From Mesorhizobium sp. B2-3-12 (GTDB lineage Bacteria > Pseudomonadota > Alphaproteobacteria > Rhizobiales > Rhizobiaceae), in the NCBI RefSeq assembly GCF_006442205.1, contig NZ_VFVR01000004.1, forward strand, positions 248,001 through 312,000: 64,000 nt of DNA, written 5' to 3'. Below, in pieces: positions 37,203 to 46,654 of this stretch. A model generated the notes under the pieces. The model ran no database searches. It saw nothing but the letters and a program-made list of their open reading frames with translations, and was not told the origin of the DNA. Both the position numbers and the translations under genes were made by a program. Position 1 is the stretch's first letter. Each line of letters starts with the position of its first letter.

Positions 37203-38126
37203 ATGACCGCAGTGGTATCGCAAAGGCTCAAGCCATCCGGCTTCAGGATCAGCAAGCGGGTGCTGCCCTACGTGCTCAGCCTGCCGGCTCTGCTGGTCTG
37301 CATCGGCATCCTGATCCCGTTCCTGACCTCGGTGGTCTATTCGTTCCAACGCTACCGGCTGAGCCAGCCTTGGGCGCGGCAGTTCAACTGGGGCGACAAC
37401 TACATCTCCTTCTTTACCGATCCAAAATTCTGGAACACGCTGAAGGTCTCGCTGCTCTATGCCGGCACCACGGTCGTGCTGGAACTGCTTTTGGGCCTTG
37501 CCATCGCGCTGCTGCTGCAGAAGCGCTCGACGCTGAACAACTTCATCTCGATCATGCTGTTGATGCCGCTGATGACGGCACCGGCGCTCGCCGCGCTGAT
37601 GTGGAAGCTGATGACCAATCCAGGCTTCGGCGTGCTGAGCTATCTCGCCAGCCTGATCGGGCTGCAGGATTTCCGCTGGGCTTCGTCGCCGTCGACGGCG
37701 CTGTTCACCGTGGTGCTGGTCGACATCTGGGTCTACACGCCCTTCATCATGATCCTGCTGCTCGCCGGCCTGCGCAGCCTGCCGACGCAGCCCTTCGAAG
37801 CGGCGGCCCTCGACGGCGTGCCGAGAAGCTTCGTCTTCTTCCGCATCACGCTGCCGATGCTGACGCCCTACATCCTGACGGCGACCTTGTTTCGCCTGCT
37901 CGATTCCATCCAGCAGTTCGACATCATCTATGCGATGACCCAAGGCGGGCCCGGCGACACGCTGACCGTCTTCCAGGTCGAGGCCTATCTCAACTTCTTC
38001 CAGTCGACCAATGTCGGCCGCTCGGCGGCGCTGATGATCATCCTGTGGGCGATCACCTATTTCCTCTCCAACATCTTCATCAAGAACTGGCTCAGGCTGC
38101 GCGAACGCGCCCGTGGCCAGGCATAG
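37203..38126 (+). CDS. Polyol ABC importer permease 1 (MalF-type)
   Basis: A 307-residue permease of the binding-protein-dependent sugar type. It has about six helices, beginning with VLPYVLSLPALLVCIGILIPFL, and the EAA loop EAAALDGVPRSFVFFRITLPML. A GGAG site precedes ATG 37203; the open frame upstream overlaps the intergenic hairpin region and is not used. It pairs with the next gene product. Confidence 0.92.
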   Translation: MTAVVSQRLKPSGFRISKRVLPYVLSLPALLVCIGILIPFLTSVVYSFQRYRLSQPWARQFNWGDNYISFFTDPKFWNTLKVSLLYAGTTVVLELLLGLAIALLLQKRSTLNNFISIMLLMPLMTAPALAALMWKLMTNPGFGVLSYLASLIGLQDFRWASSPSTALFTVVLVDIWVYTPFIMILLLAGLRSLPTQPFEAAALDGVPRSFVFFRITLPMLTPYILTATLFRLLDSIQQFDIIYAMTQGGPGDTLTVFQVEAYLNFFQSTNVGRSAALMIILWAITYFLSNIFIKNWLRLRERARGQA

Positions 38127-38135
38127 GAGGCGGCC

Positions 38136-38993
38136 ATGGAACACACCTCCCTGCTCGAACGCATCCTGCGCGGCATCGCACTGACCCTGGTCGTGATCTT
38201 CTTCATGTTCCCGATCCTCTGGATCTTCATGATGTCGTTCCAGACCAACGAGACCATCCTGCGCATCCCGCCGCAGCTCATCTTCGAACCGACGCTCGCC
38301 AACTACACGGCACTGATCACCGGCAAGCTGATGACCGCCGCCGGCACGCTCGACATCGCCTTCATGCGCAACCTCTGGAATTCGGTGTTCCTGTCGGTGA
38401 CCTCGGTCGCGGTATCGCTGCTGCTCGGCGTACCGGCGGCCTACGCCTTCGCCCGCCACAAATTCCGTGGCTCGGAGGACATCGCCTTCACGCTGCTGTC
38501 GTTCAAGTTCGCGCCGGCGCTCTTGGTGCTGTTGCCGCTGACCCTCTATTTCCAGAAGCTGGGCTTGGCCAACACCTATATCGGTCTGATATGGGTCTAC
38601 CAGTTGATCTGCCTGCCGCTGATCCTGTGGATCGTGCGCGGCTATTTCGAGGATATTCCGGCCGACATCGAATATGCCTACCGCATCGGCGGCCATTCCT
38701 GGTTCGCCACCTTCCGCAAGATCGCGCTGCCGCTCGCCGGCCCCGGCATTGCGGCGGCCGGCCTGCTCGCCTTCATCTTCGCCTGGAACAATTTCGTCTT
38801 CGCGCTGGTGCTGGCCTCGGCCGACAAGCAGCCGGTGACGGTCGGCGCGCTCGCCTTCATCACCTCGTCAGGAATCCAGTACGGCCAGATCTCGGCGGCC
38901 ATCGTGCTCTCGATCACGCCGACATTGGCACTCGCCCTCTACGCACAGCGCTATCTGGTCGAAGGCCTGTCGCTCGGCGCGGTGAAAGGATAG
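38136..38993 (+). CDS. Polyol ABC importer permease 2 (MalG-type)
   Basis: A 285-residue permease. N-terminal helix LTLVVIFFMFPILWIFMMSF is the MalG-type start; the EAA loop is IEYAYRIGGHSWFATFRKIALPLAGPG. GGAGG lies seven bases before ATG 38136. It ends two bases before the start of the first ATPase gene. Confidence 0.92.
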   Translation: MEHTSLLERILRGIALTLVVIFFMFPILWIFMMSFQTNETILRIPPQLIFEPTLANYTALITGKLMTAAGTLDIAFMRNLWNSVFLSVTSVAVSLLLGVPAAYAFARHKFRGSEDIAFTLLSFKFAPALLVLLPLTLYFQKLGLANTYIGLIWVYQLICLPLILWIVRGYFEDIPADIEYAYRIGGHSWFATFRKIALPLAGPGIAAAGLLAFIFAWNNFVFALVLASADKQPVTVGALAFITSSGIQYGQISAAIVLSITPTLALALYAQRYLVEGLSLGAVKG

Positions 38994-38995
38994 AC

Positions 38996-40114
38996 ATGGC
39001 CAGCCTCGAACTCAGAAATGTCGTCAAGCGCTACAAGAGCCAGACCGTCCTCGACAATCTGTCGTTGACCGTGGCTGATGGCGAAACGCTCGTGCTGTTC
39101 GGTCCGTCCGGCGCCGGCAAGACGGTGCTGCTGCGCCTCGTCGCCGGCGTCATCGATCCAGATGAAGGCAAGATCCTGATCGGCGGCGAGGACATGACTG
39201 ATGTCGACGCCGAGTTCCGCGGCGTCGGCATGGCGTTCCAGAATTTCGCGCTGTTTCCGCATATGAGCGCCTTCGACAACATCGCCACGCCGCTGGCGGC
39301 CAAGCGTTCGTCACAGAGCGCGATCAAGTCCGGCGTCGAAAGCGTCGCCAAGCTGTTGAAGATCGCGCATGTGCTCTCCCACAAGCCGCGCGCGCTCTCC
39401 AACGGCCAGAAGCAGCGCACCGCGCTTGCCCGCGCGCTGGTCGGATCGCCGCCATTGCTGCTGCTCGACGATCCCTTGCGCAATGTCGACGCCAAATTGC
39501 GTTTCGAGATGCGGCTCGAATTGCCAAGGCTGCTCGCCGATCGCGGCGCCACCGTCGTCTACGTCACCCAGGACTACAAGGAGGCCATGGCGCTCGGCGA
39601 CCGCATCGCTGTCATGTCGCAAGGCGTCATCCGGCAGCTCGGCACGCCCGAGCAGATCTACCGCGAGCCGGCCAACATCGAGATCGCGCGGCTGTTCGGC
39701 GACCCGACCATCAACCTGCTCGACGTCAAGCCCGCGCGGGATGCCAGGGGTATCTATGTCGGCCTGTCCAATGTCCAGATCCATCTCCCGGATGCTCCCG
39801 AGACCGCCATCGGTCGCGACTGCATCATCGGGCTGCGGCCCGAGGCCCTGCATTTCGTTGGCGACAACGAGCCCGGCGCCATTCCGGTGACGGTCGAGGC
39901 CGAGACGCCGCTCAACGAAAAGATCGTCACGCTTGTGCGTACCGTGCGCGGCCGTGAAATCCTGGTCTCACGCCCGGCCGGCGCGCCGGGCCGCGACGAA
40001 GGCAAGGCCCATATCGCCGTCGACGGCAAGAGCGCCTTGCTGTTCGATCACGCCAGCGGCGAGCGCATCGGCGCCAAGAACATCGTCAAATTGCGCAACG
40101 GAGAAGCGGCATGA
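38996..40114 (+). CDS. Polyol ABC importer ATPase 1 (degenerate catalytic site)
   Basis: A 372-residue MalK-like ATPase with a C-terminal TOBE/OB region. Walker A GPSGAGKT (36-43) and the Q-loop MAFQNFALFPH are intact. Three key positions differ from consensus: the signature is LSNGQ instead of LSGGQ, Walker B ends LLLDDP with Asp replacing the catalytic Glu, and the switch reads VTQDYKEA with Gln replacing His. These changes imply that its own ATP site is slow or regulatory. It overlaps the second ATPase gene by ATGA and probably forms a heterodimer with it. Confidence 0.9.
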   Translation: MASLELRNVVKRYKSQTVLDNLSLTVADGETLVLFGPSGAGKTVLLRLVAGVIDPDEGKILIGGEDMTDVDAEFRGVGMAFQNFALFPHMSAFDNIATPLAAKRSSQSAIKSGVESVAKLLKIAHVLSHKPRALSNGQKQRTALARALVGSPPLLLLDDPLRNVDAKLRFEMRLELPRLLADRGATVVYVTQDYKEAMALGDRIAVMSQGVIRQLGTPEQIYREPANIEIARLFGDPTINLLDVKPARDARGIYVGLSNVQIHLPDAPETAIGRDCIIGLRPEALHFVGDNEPGAIPVTVEAETPLNEKIVTLVRTVRGREILVSRPAGAPGRDEGKAHIAVDGKSALLFDHASGERIGAKNIVKLRNGEAA

Positions 40115-41235
40115 GCGCCAGCGCACTCACCATTTCGGGCGTCGACAAATTCTATGGCCCGATCGACAGGGGCGTTCACGCCGTCAAGAACCTGACCATG
40201 GAGATCGGCAAGGGCGAGATCGTGGCGCTGCTCGGCTCGTCCGGCTGCGGCAAGACCTCGACCTTGCGCATGATCGCCGGCTTCGAGGAGGTCTCGCGCG
40301 GCGCCATCGCCGTCGCCGGTCGCAAGGTGCACACCTTGCCGCCGGTCAAGCGCAATGTGGCGATGGCCTTCGAGGGCTACTCGCTCTATCCGCCGCTGAC
40401 CGTGCGCGAGAACATGGCCTTCGCGCTCAAGGCCGCCCGACTGCCCAGGAGCGAGGTCGATGCCAAGGTCGCCAGCATCGCCAAGCTGCTCGAGATCGAG
40501 GACATATTGGAGCGCTATCCCAGCTCCATCTCGGGCGGCCAGCAGCAGCGCGCCAGCCTTGGCCGGGCGCTGATCCGCGAGGCCGACCTGCATCTGCTCG
40601 ACGAGCCGATGGGACAGCTCGAACCGCAGCTGCGCGCCGTGCTGCGCGGCCGCATCAAGCACTTCATCAAGGAGCGCGGCCTGACCGCGATCCTGGTCAC
40701 CCACGACCAGACCGAGGCCAATGCGCTCGCCGACCGCATCGCGGTGATGGAGGGCGGCGTGCTGCAGCAGTTCGACACTCCGGACCGGATCAAGGAGCGC
40801 CCGGCCAATCTGTTCACCGGCACCTTCGTCGGCGAGCCGCCGATGAACGTCTTCGAGGCCTATGTCGGGACAGCCGCCGGCCGCATCAACCTGCGGCTGC
40901 CCGACGGCCTGTCGCTCGACTACGACAAGGATGCCTTCAGCGCCCCGGTTCGCGACCAGTTGCTCAGCCGCGAACGGGTCGTCATCGGCATCAGGCCCTA
41001 CGCGGTCCGGCGCTCGAAGGAGGGTGTTCCGGCCAGGGTCTCGGCCAATCAATGGCTCGGCGACCAGACCCATATCGCCGCCGACTTCGCCGGTGGCTCG
41101 CTGGTTCTGGTCGAGCATGACCGCACGCGGCTCGACCTCGGCGCGCCGATCAATGTCAGCATCGATCCGAAAAACCTGCACGTCTTTGACCAGGCCAGCG
41201 GCAAGGCCATCTCGCACGGCATGGAGCTCGCGTGA
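40111..41235 (+). CDS. Polyol ABC importer ATPase 2
   Basis: A 374-residue MalK-like ATPase. Walker A GSSGCGKT (42-49), signature ISGGQQQR, Walker B LHLLDEP and switch VTHDQTEA are canonical, so it can hydrolyse ATP. The Q-loop Gln is replaced by Glu (AMAFEGYSLYPP) and the D-loop reads MGQLEPQLR instead of LSNLDAKLR. With the partner's altered site this gives an asymmetric pair. Coupled on both sides by short overlaps. Confidence 0.91.
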   Translation: MSASALTISGVDKFYGPIDRGVHAVKNLTMEIGKGEIVALLGSSGCGKTSTLRMIAGFEEVSRGAIAVAGRKVHTLPPVKRNVAMAFEGYSLYPPLTVRENMAFALKAARLPRSEVDAKVASIAKLLEIEDILERYPSSISGGQQQRASLGRALIREADLHLLDEPMGQLEPQLRAVLRGRIKHFIKERGLTAILVTHDQTEANALADRIAVMEGGVLQQFDTPDRIKERPANLFTGTFVGEPPMNVFEAYVGTAAGRINLRLPDGLSLDYDKDAFSAPVRDQLLSRERVVIGIRPYAVRRSKEGVPARVSANQWLGDQTHIAADFAGGSLVLVEHDRTRLDLGAPINVSIDPKNLHVFDQASGKAISHGMELA

Positions 41236-42788
41236 TGCGTGATCTTCTGATCGGCATCGACGCCGGCACCTCCGTCATCAAGTCCATCGCCTTCGACACG
41301 AAGGGCCGGCAGATTGCCGCAGCGGCGACGCCGAACCACTATGAGACGCTGCCGGGTGGCGGCGCCGAACAGGATCTGGCGCGCACATGGGCCGATGCCG
41401 CCACGACGCTGCGCCAGCTTGCCGACAAGGTGCCCGACCTCGCCAGCCGCACCGTCGCCATCGCGGTGACCGGGCAGGGCGACGGCACCTGGCTGATCGA
41501 CGCCAAGGGCGAGCCGGTGGCCAAGGGCTGGCTGTGGCTCGACGCGCGCGCCGCCGGCGTCGTCGAGGAGATCCGCGCGCGGCCCGATGACCGGCTGCGT
41601 TTCGAAAAGACCGGCAGCGGGCTCGCCGCCTGCCAGCAAGGCTCACAGTTCGTATTCATGAAACGCACCATGCCCGAAATGCTCGGCAAGGCGGCAACCG
41701 CCTTTCACTGCAAGGACTGGCTTTATTTCAAGCTGACTGGCGAGCGCGCCACCGACCCGTCCGAAGGGACCTTCACCTTCGGTGATTTCCACACCCGCGA
41801 CTATAGCGAGGATGTGCTAGACGTGCTTGGCGTCACCGATCTCAGGCACCTGCTGCCGCCGATCGTCGACGGCACCAGGCACAGCACCGGACTGTCGCCG
41901 GCGGCCGCCGCCGTCACCGGCATGCTGGCCGGCACACCCGTCGTGCTCGGTTATGTCGACGTCGTCTGCACCGCGCTCGGCGCCGGCCTCCTCGACCGCG
42001 AGCGCAAGCCCGGCTGTTCGATCATCGGTTCCACCGGCATGCATATGCGTCTGGCCGAGACGCCCGACGACGTGCAACTCAACGAGGCGGCGACCGGCTA
42101 TACGATGGCGATGCCGGCGCCAGGCGTGTTCGCGCAGATGCAGTCCAACATGGCGGCGACGCTCAACATCGACTGGGTGCTTGGACTTGCCTCGGGCATT
42201 CTCGCCTCGCAAGGCATAAGCCGCAGCAATGGCGAGATGATCGCGCTGGTCGATGCCTGGATCGCGGCCTCGCGGCCGGCCTCGCTGCTCTATCAGCCCT
42301 ACGTCTCGGAAGCCGGCGAGCGCGGGCCGTTCGTCGATGCCAATGCGAGGGCCGGTTTCGTCGGCATTTCCTCGCGCCACGGCTATGCCGATCTCGTCCG
42401 CGCCGTATTCGAAGGCTTGGCCTTCGCCGCGCGCGACTGCTACGCCGCCATGGGGCCGCTGCCGCGCGAAATCCGCCTGACCGGCGGCGCCGCCAGAAGC
42501 CCGGCGCTGCGCAAGATCCTTGGCGCGGCCATTGGCGCCGACACGCGCACCAGCGCGCGTGAGGAGGCCGGTGCGGCGGGTGCGGCGATGATCGCCGCCG
42601 TCTGCGTCGGCCAATACGCCTCCATGGACGAATGCGTCGGCGAATGGGTGACGCCGCTGCTCGGCGAGGCCGAGCCGAGCGACCCGGACCTCGCCGCGAT
42701 CTACGAGAGGATGACACCGTCCTACATGCTGGCGCACCAGGCCTTACGGCCGGTCTGGCGTGCCATGGCCACATCGCAGGAAAATTGA
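41235..42788 (+). CDS. eryA: Erythritol kinase EryA (FGGY family)
   Basis: A 517-residue FGGY kinase. N-terminal ATPase motif IGIDAGTSVIKSIAFD, the substrate-loop GGGAEQD, TGQGDGTWLID and LWLDARA, then the C-terminal GGAARSPALRKILG. It should phosphorylate a small polyol; with EryB and EryC next door, erythritol to L-erythritol 4-phosphate is the best assignment. The ATG at 41235 overlaps the previous stop (TGATG); GTG 41232 is an alternative. Other polyols (threitol, adonitol) cannot be excluded from sequence. Confidence 0.85.
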   Translation: MRDLLIGIDAGTSVIKSIAFDTKGRQIAAAATPNHYETLPGGGAEQDLARTWADAATTLRQLADKVPDLASRTVAIAVTGQGDGTWLIDAKGEPVAKGWLWLDARAAGVVEEIRARPDDRLRFEKTGSGLAACQQGSQFVFMKRTMPEMLGKAATAFHCKDWLYFKLTGERATDPSEGTFTFGDFHTRDYSEDVLDVLGVTDLRHLLPPIVDGTRHSTGLSPAAAAVTGMLAGTPVVLGYVDVVCTALGAGLLDRERKPGCSIIGSTGMHMRLAETPDDVQLNEAATGYTMAMPAPGVFAQMQSNMAATLNIDWVLGLASGILASQGISRSNGEMIALVDAWIAASRPASLLYQPYVSEAGERGPFVDANARAGFVGISSRHGYADLVRAVFEGLAFAARDCYAAMGPLPREIRLTGGAARSPALRKILGAAIGADTRTSAREEAGAAGAAMIAAVCVGQYASMDECVGEWVTPLLGEAEPSDPDLAAIYERMTPSYMLAHQALRPVWRAMATSQEN

Positions 42789-42798
42789 GAAGACGAGT

Positions 42799-43839
42799 AT
42801 GCGTAAGAGAATAGCGATCATTGGCGACAACTTCATGCTGCCGGAGGTGTTTCGCGCCAAAATCGAGAAGGTCGCCAGTGGCGACCTCGATATCAGGACA
42901 TTGCGGACGGCCTGGCCCGACGAGCCGATGGAGTTCGGCAATGCGGCGCTCGGCCTCGACAAGGTCAAGGAATATTTCGGCCATCCCGACGAGGTCGTCG
43001 ATTTCATCGGCGACGCCGAAATCCTCGTCACCCAACTCGCGCCCCTGTCGGAAGGCATGATGCGGCGCCTGCCTGATATCAAGCTCGTCGCGGTGTCGCG
43101 CGGTGGGCCGATCAACATCGACATGGAAGCGGCCAAAGCGCACGGCATCACCGTGGTCAATGTGCCGGGCCGCAACGCCACCGCCGTGGCCGAATTCACC
43201 ATCGGCGCCATCCTGGCCGAAACGCGGCTGATCCGGGTCGGGCATGAAGCCCTGCGCAAGGGGGAATGGCGCGGCGATCTCTACCGCGCCGACCGCACCG
43301 GCCGCGAGCTCAACGAGATGACCGTCGGCGTCGTCGGCTACGGCAATATCGGCACGAAAGTTGTGCGGCTGCTGCGTGCCTTCGGCTGCCACGTCCTGGT
43401 CAGCGATCCCTATGTGCAGTTGAGCGCCGATGACCGCAACGCCGGCGTCGAACTGGTCGCGCTGGACGATCTCCTGTCGCGGTCCGACGTGGTGACGCTG
43501 CATTCACGGGTGACGCAGGAGACACGCGGCCTGATCGGCAAGGACACGATCGCGCGGATGAAGCCGGGAGCGATCTTCGTCAATACGGCGCGCGGGCCGC
43601 TGGTCGACTACGACGCACTCTACGAGGCGCTGGTTTCAGGGCAGATCGCCAGCGCCATGCTGGAAACCTTCGCGGTCGAACCGGTGCCCTCGGACTGGCC
43701 CTTGCTGCAGCTGCCCAACGTGACGCTGACCCCGCATATCGCCGGCGCCTCGGTCCGCACCGTGACCTATGCCGCCGAGCAGGCCGCCGAGGAGGTGCGC
43801 CGCTACCTGGCCGGCCTGCCTCCGGTCAATCCGTGCTGA
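42799..43839 (+). CDS. D-isomer-specific 2-hydroxyacid dehydrogenase
   Basis: A 346-residue NAD-dependent dehydrogenase of the SerA/PdxB family. Nucleotide-binding VVGYGNIGTKVVRLLRAFG; catalytic Arg in SRGGPINIDMEAA and in the NTARGPLVD helix, Glu in ETFAVEPVP and His in TPHIAGAS. It lies inside the eryA-eryB interval, ten bases after eryA, and is not part of the textbook erythritol pathway. It might oxidise a hydroxy-acid side product, or serve another polyol that shares the importer. GAGAAGACGAG precedes ATG 42799. Confidence 0.85.
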   Translation: MRKRIAIIGDNFMLPEVFRAKIEKVASGDLDIRTLRTAWPDEPMEFGNAALGLDKVKEYFGHPDEVVDFIGDAEILVTQLAPLSEGMMRRLPDIKLVAVSRGGPINIDMEAAKAHGITVVNVPGRNATAVAEFTIGAILAETRLIRVGHEALRKGEWRGDLYRADRTGRELNEMTVGVVGYGNIGTKVVRLLRAFGCHVLVSDPYVQLSADDRNAGVELVALDDLLSRSDVVTLHSRVTQETRGLIGKDTIARMKPGAIFVNTARGPLVDYDALYEALVSGQIASAMLETFAVEPVPSDWPLLQLPNVTLTPHIAGASVRTVTYAAEQAAEEVRRYLAGLPPVNPC

Positions 43840-43879
43840 GAGCCGCGGCCATGGAGCGCAAACCCGGCAGAGGAACGAG

Positions 43880-45397
43880 ATGAACGGCGACCCTGACATC
43901 GTCGACCTCTTCGTCATTGGCGGCGGCGTCAATGGCGCCGGCATCGCGCGCGATGCCGCCGGACGCGGCCTGTCCGTGATCCTGTGCGAAAAGGACGATC
44001 TTGCCGAAGGCACCAGTTCGCGCTCGGGCAAGCTCGTTCATGGCGGCCTGCGCTATCTCGAATATTACGAATTCCGCCTGGTGCGCGAGGCGCTGATCGA
44101 GCGCGAGGTGCTGCTGGAATCGGCACCCCACATCATCTGGCCGATGCGCTTCGTGCTTCCGCACAGCCCGGATGACCGGCCGGCATGGCTGGTACGGCTC
44201 GGCCTGTTCCTCTACGACCATCTCGGTGGTCGCAAGCGGCTGCCCGCCACCCGCACGCTCGACCTGCGCACCGCGCCCGAGGGGGCGCCGATCAAGGACA
44301 GTTTCAAGCGCGGCTTCGAATATTCCGACTGCTGGGTCGACGATGCCCGCCTCGTCGTCATCAACGCGCTCGACGCCGCCGAACGGGGAGCCAAGGTCTT
44401 CACCCGCACCGCCTGCATCGCCGCTCGCCGCGAGGGCGGCGTCTGGCTTGTCGAGATGCGGGACGTCAGGACCGGTATCAGGACCGTCGTTCGGGCGCGC
44501 GCGCTGATCAATGCCGCCGGTCCCTGGGTCAACGACATCGTCAACCGCGTTGCCGGCCAGAATTCCAGGCGCAATGTACGCCTGGTCAAGGGCAGCCATA
44601 TCGTCGTGCCCAAATTCTGGGAGGGCCGGCAGGCCTATCTTGTCCAGAACAGCGACAAGCGCGTCATCTTCATCAATCCCTACCAGAACGATCTCGCTTT
44701 GATCGGGACCACCGACATTCCTTACGAAGGTCGGCCCGAGGATGTGACGGCGGATGAGAGCGAGATCGACTACCTCATCAGAGTGGTCAACCGCTATTTC
44801 AAGCGCGGTCTCGTGCGCGACGACGTAGTCCATTCCTTCTCCGGCGTCAGGCCGCTCTATGACGACAATGCAGACAATCCAAGCGCGGTGACCCGCGACT
44901 ATATTTTCGAGCTCGACGCGCCGGAGGCGCAGGCGCCGCTGCTCTCCGTCTTCGGCGGCAAGATCACCACCTTCCGCAAACTGGCCGAGCATGCGTTGGA
45001 CAGGATCGCACCGTTCTTTCCTCGCATGGGGAAGCCCTGGACAGCGAAGGCGCATCTGCCCGGCGGCGACATCGCCAATGCCGACTTCGAACAATTTCTT
45101 GGCGGCCTCGCCAACGAGTATCCATGGATGCCTGCGTCGCTGCTCAAGCATTACGGCCGGCTCTACGGCACCAGGACGCGGTCCGTGGTTGGCGGCGCCC
45201 GCTCGCTCGGCGCGCTGGGGCGGTGCTTCGGCAAGGACTTCTTCGAGCGCGAGGCGACCTATCTCTTCGAACAGGAATGGGCGCAAGACGCGGCCGACAT
45301 TCTCGAACGGCGCACCAAGCATGGCCTGCATCTGTCCGCCGAGGAGAAGTCGGCTTTCGGGCATTGGTGCGCGAGCCGGCAGGCGAGGGCAGGCTGA
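43880..45397 (+). CDS. eryB: Erythritol-phosphate dehydrogenase EryB (GlpD-like FAD oxidoreductase)
   Basis: A 505-residue FAD-dependent dehydrogenase of the glycerol-3-phosphate dehydrogenase family. FAD-binding VIGGGVNGAGIARDAAGRG, then EGTSSRSGKLVHGGLRYLE; substrate-side segments LVKGSHIVVPKF, FINPYQNDLALIGTTD and a C-terminal FGGKITTFRKLAEHAL. It would pass electrons to quinone at the membrane. GlpD itself looks very similar, so the call rests on its place between eryA and eryC. ATG 43880 has GAGGAACGAG upstream. Confidence 0.82.
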   Translation: MNGDPDIVDLFVIGGGVNGAGIARDAAGRGLSVILCEKDDLAEGTSSRSGKLVHGGLRYLEYYEFRLVREALIEREVLLESAPHIIWPMRFVLPHSPDDRPAWLVRLGLFLYDHLGGRKRLPATRTLDLRTAPEGAPIKDSFKRGFEYSDCWVDDARLVVINALDAAERGAKVFTRTACIAARREGGVWLVEMRDVRTGIRTVVRARALINAAGPWVNDIVNRVAGQNSRRNVRLVKGSHIVVPKFWEGRQAYLVQNSDKRVIFINPYQNDLALIGTTDIPYEGRPEDVTADESEIDYLIRVVNRYFKRGLVRDDVVHSFSGVRPLYDDNADNPSAVTRDYIFELDAPEAQAPLLSVFGGKITTFRKLAEHALDRIAPFFPRMGKPWTAKAHLPGGDIANADFEQFLGGLANEYPWMPASLLKHYGRLYGTRTRSVVGGARSLGALGRCFGKDFFEREATYLFEQEWAQDAADILERRTKHGLHLSAEEKSAFGHWCASRQARAG

Positions 45398-45445
45398 TGG
45401 CGCTCATCGCTCCTGTCCGGCGACGGCGCTGAAGGGATCGCGACC

Positions 45446-46387
45446 TTGGCCTTCACGCTCTCCCTCAACACCAATCCGCTGGTCAACCGCTTCGCCGAGC
45501 CGGACGATCTGATCGACACCATCGCCTACGAGATCGGCATTCGCGACGTGCAGCTCACGCATGAATTCGTCAATCCGGGCTGGCCGGCGGCGACGATCGT
45601 CAAATTCGTCCGCCTGTTCCGCAACGCCTTGAACCGCACCGGCGTGCGCGTCACATCAGGCATGACCGGCCCCTATGGCCGGCTCAACCATTTCGGCCAT
45701 CCCGATGCCGATGTGCGCCGCTACTATGTCGACTGGTTCAAGACCTTCGCCGATATCTCGGCGGAGCTTGGCGCTGGCGGCATGGGCACGCAGTTCGCCA
45801 TCTTCACGCATAGCGACTATGACGACCCCGCCCGCCGCGCCAGGCTGTTCGACATCGCACTGGACTGCTGGCGCGAGGTCGCCGAACACGCACGGGCGGC
45901 AGGCCTGACCTATTTGTTCTGGGAGCCGATGTCGGTCGGCCGCGAATTCGGCCACACCATCGAAAGCTGCCGGCTGCTGCAGGATACGATCGACGCGGCC
46001 GGCATGGCCATTCCGCTTGAGATGATGGTCGACATCGACCATGGCGACGTCTCGTCCTCCAACCCGGCAGACGTCGATCCCTATGCCTGGGCCGAGGCCT
46101 TCCCCCTGAAGTCGCCGATCATCCACATCAAGCAGTCGTCGATGAACAAGGGTGGCCATTGGCCGTTCACCGCAGCCCACAACAAGGACGGCCGCATCAC
46201 GCCTGAGAAGCTCCTGGAGACCGTGCGGCGCGGCGGCGGCACCGACAACGAAATCTGCCTCGAACTGTCGTTTCGCGAGCGCGAGCCGGTCGATCACCAG
46301 GTGGTCGCCATGATCCGCGAGTCGGTCGATTACTGGGCACCCTTCATCGACGCCGGCAGGCCCGCTCTGCTGCCGAGAGCTGGATAG
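45446..46387 (+). CDS. eryC: Tetrulose-phosphate racemase/epimerase EryC (TIM-barrel isomerase)
   Basis: A 313-residue xylose-isomerase-like TIM barrel. Metal-site residues can be seen as the Glu in FWEPMSVGREFGHT, the Asp-His in VDIDHGDV, the His in IIHIKQ and the Glu in CLELSFRERE. In Brucella EryC acts on the tetrulose 4-phosphate made by EryB. The start is TTG 45446, eight bases after GAAGGGA; no ATG is available. It closes the operon; no clear terminator was found in the following 250 bases. Confidence 0.83.
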   Translation: MAFTLSLNTNPLVNRFAEPDDLIDTIAYEIGIRDVQLTHEFVNPGWPAATIVKFVRLFRNALNRTGVRVTSGMTGPYGRLNHFGHPDADVRRYYVDWFKTFADISAELGAGGMGTQFAIFTHSDYDDPARRARLFDIALDCWREVAEHARAAGLTYLFWEPMSVGREFGHTIESCRLLQDTIDAAGMAIPLEMMVDIDHGDVSSSNPADVDPYAWAEAFPLKSPIIHIKQSSMNKGGHWPFTAAHNKDGRITPEKLLETVRRGGGTDNEICLELSFREREPVDHQVVAMIRESVDYWAPFIDAGRPALLPRAG

Positions 46388-46654
46388 AAATCGGGCAGGA
46401 GCCGATACAGTCCCAACCCGTTTGAAGAGGCCACGGCTCGAAATATTCCGACGATCCAACCGCCCGCCCGCCGGCGGAAGGGAATGCACCCATCAGCGAA
46501 TGTATATTAGGCAGGTCGAATGTTTTGTCGGCCTGCGAAGCTTAACTATGAGCAAAGGCAAACTATAAAAGATACTTTTGTTTAACTTCGCCATGCATAC
46601 TGCGAACTGGCCAGATTTGCTTGTCCGGCTTTCCCGCCTGAATTGAGAATTCGC
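46388..46654. other. 267-base gap after the ery operon
   Basis: Less GC-rich than its surroundings toward 46500-46590, where the promoter for the next three genes probably lies. A small inverted repeat AAAAG-ATA-CTTTT is at about 46567-46579. No tRNA or strong hairpin terminator is visible. Confidence 0.4.

Noticed and set aside
37157..40114. A 985-codon open frame spanning two permease genes and the first ATPase
   Set aside because: Only the part from 38996 resembles a protein (the ATPase). The upstream part is out of frame with two clear permeases and has no protein character.
43880..45397. Ordinary glycerol-3-phosphate dehydrogenase GlpD
   Set aside because: Cannot be fully excluded by sequence, but the gene is locked between eryA and eryC with no glycerol genes nearby, so EryB is preferred.
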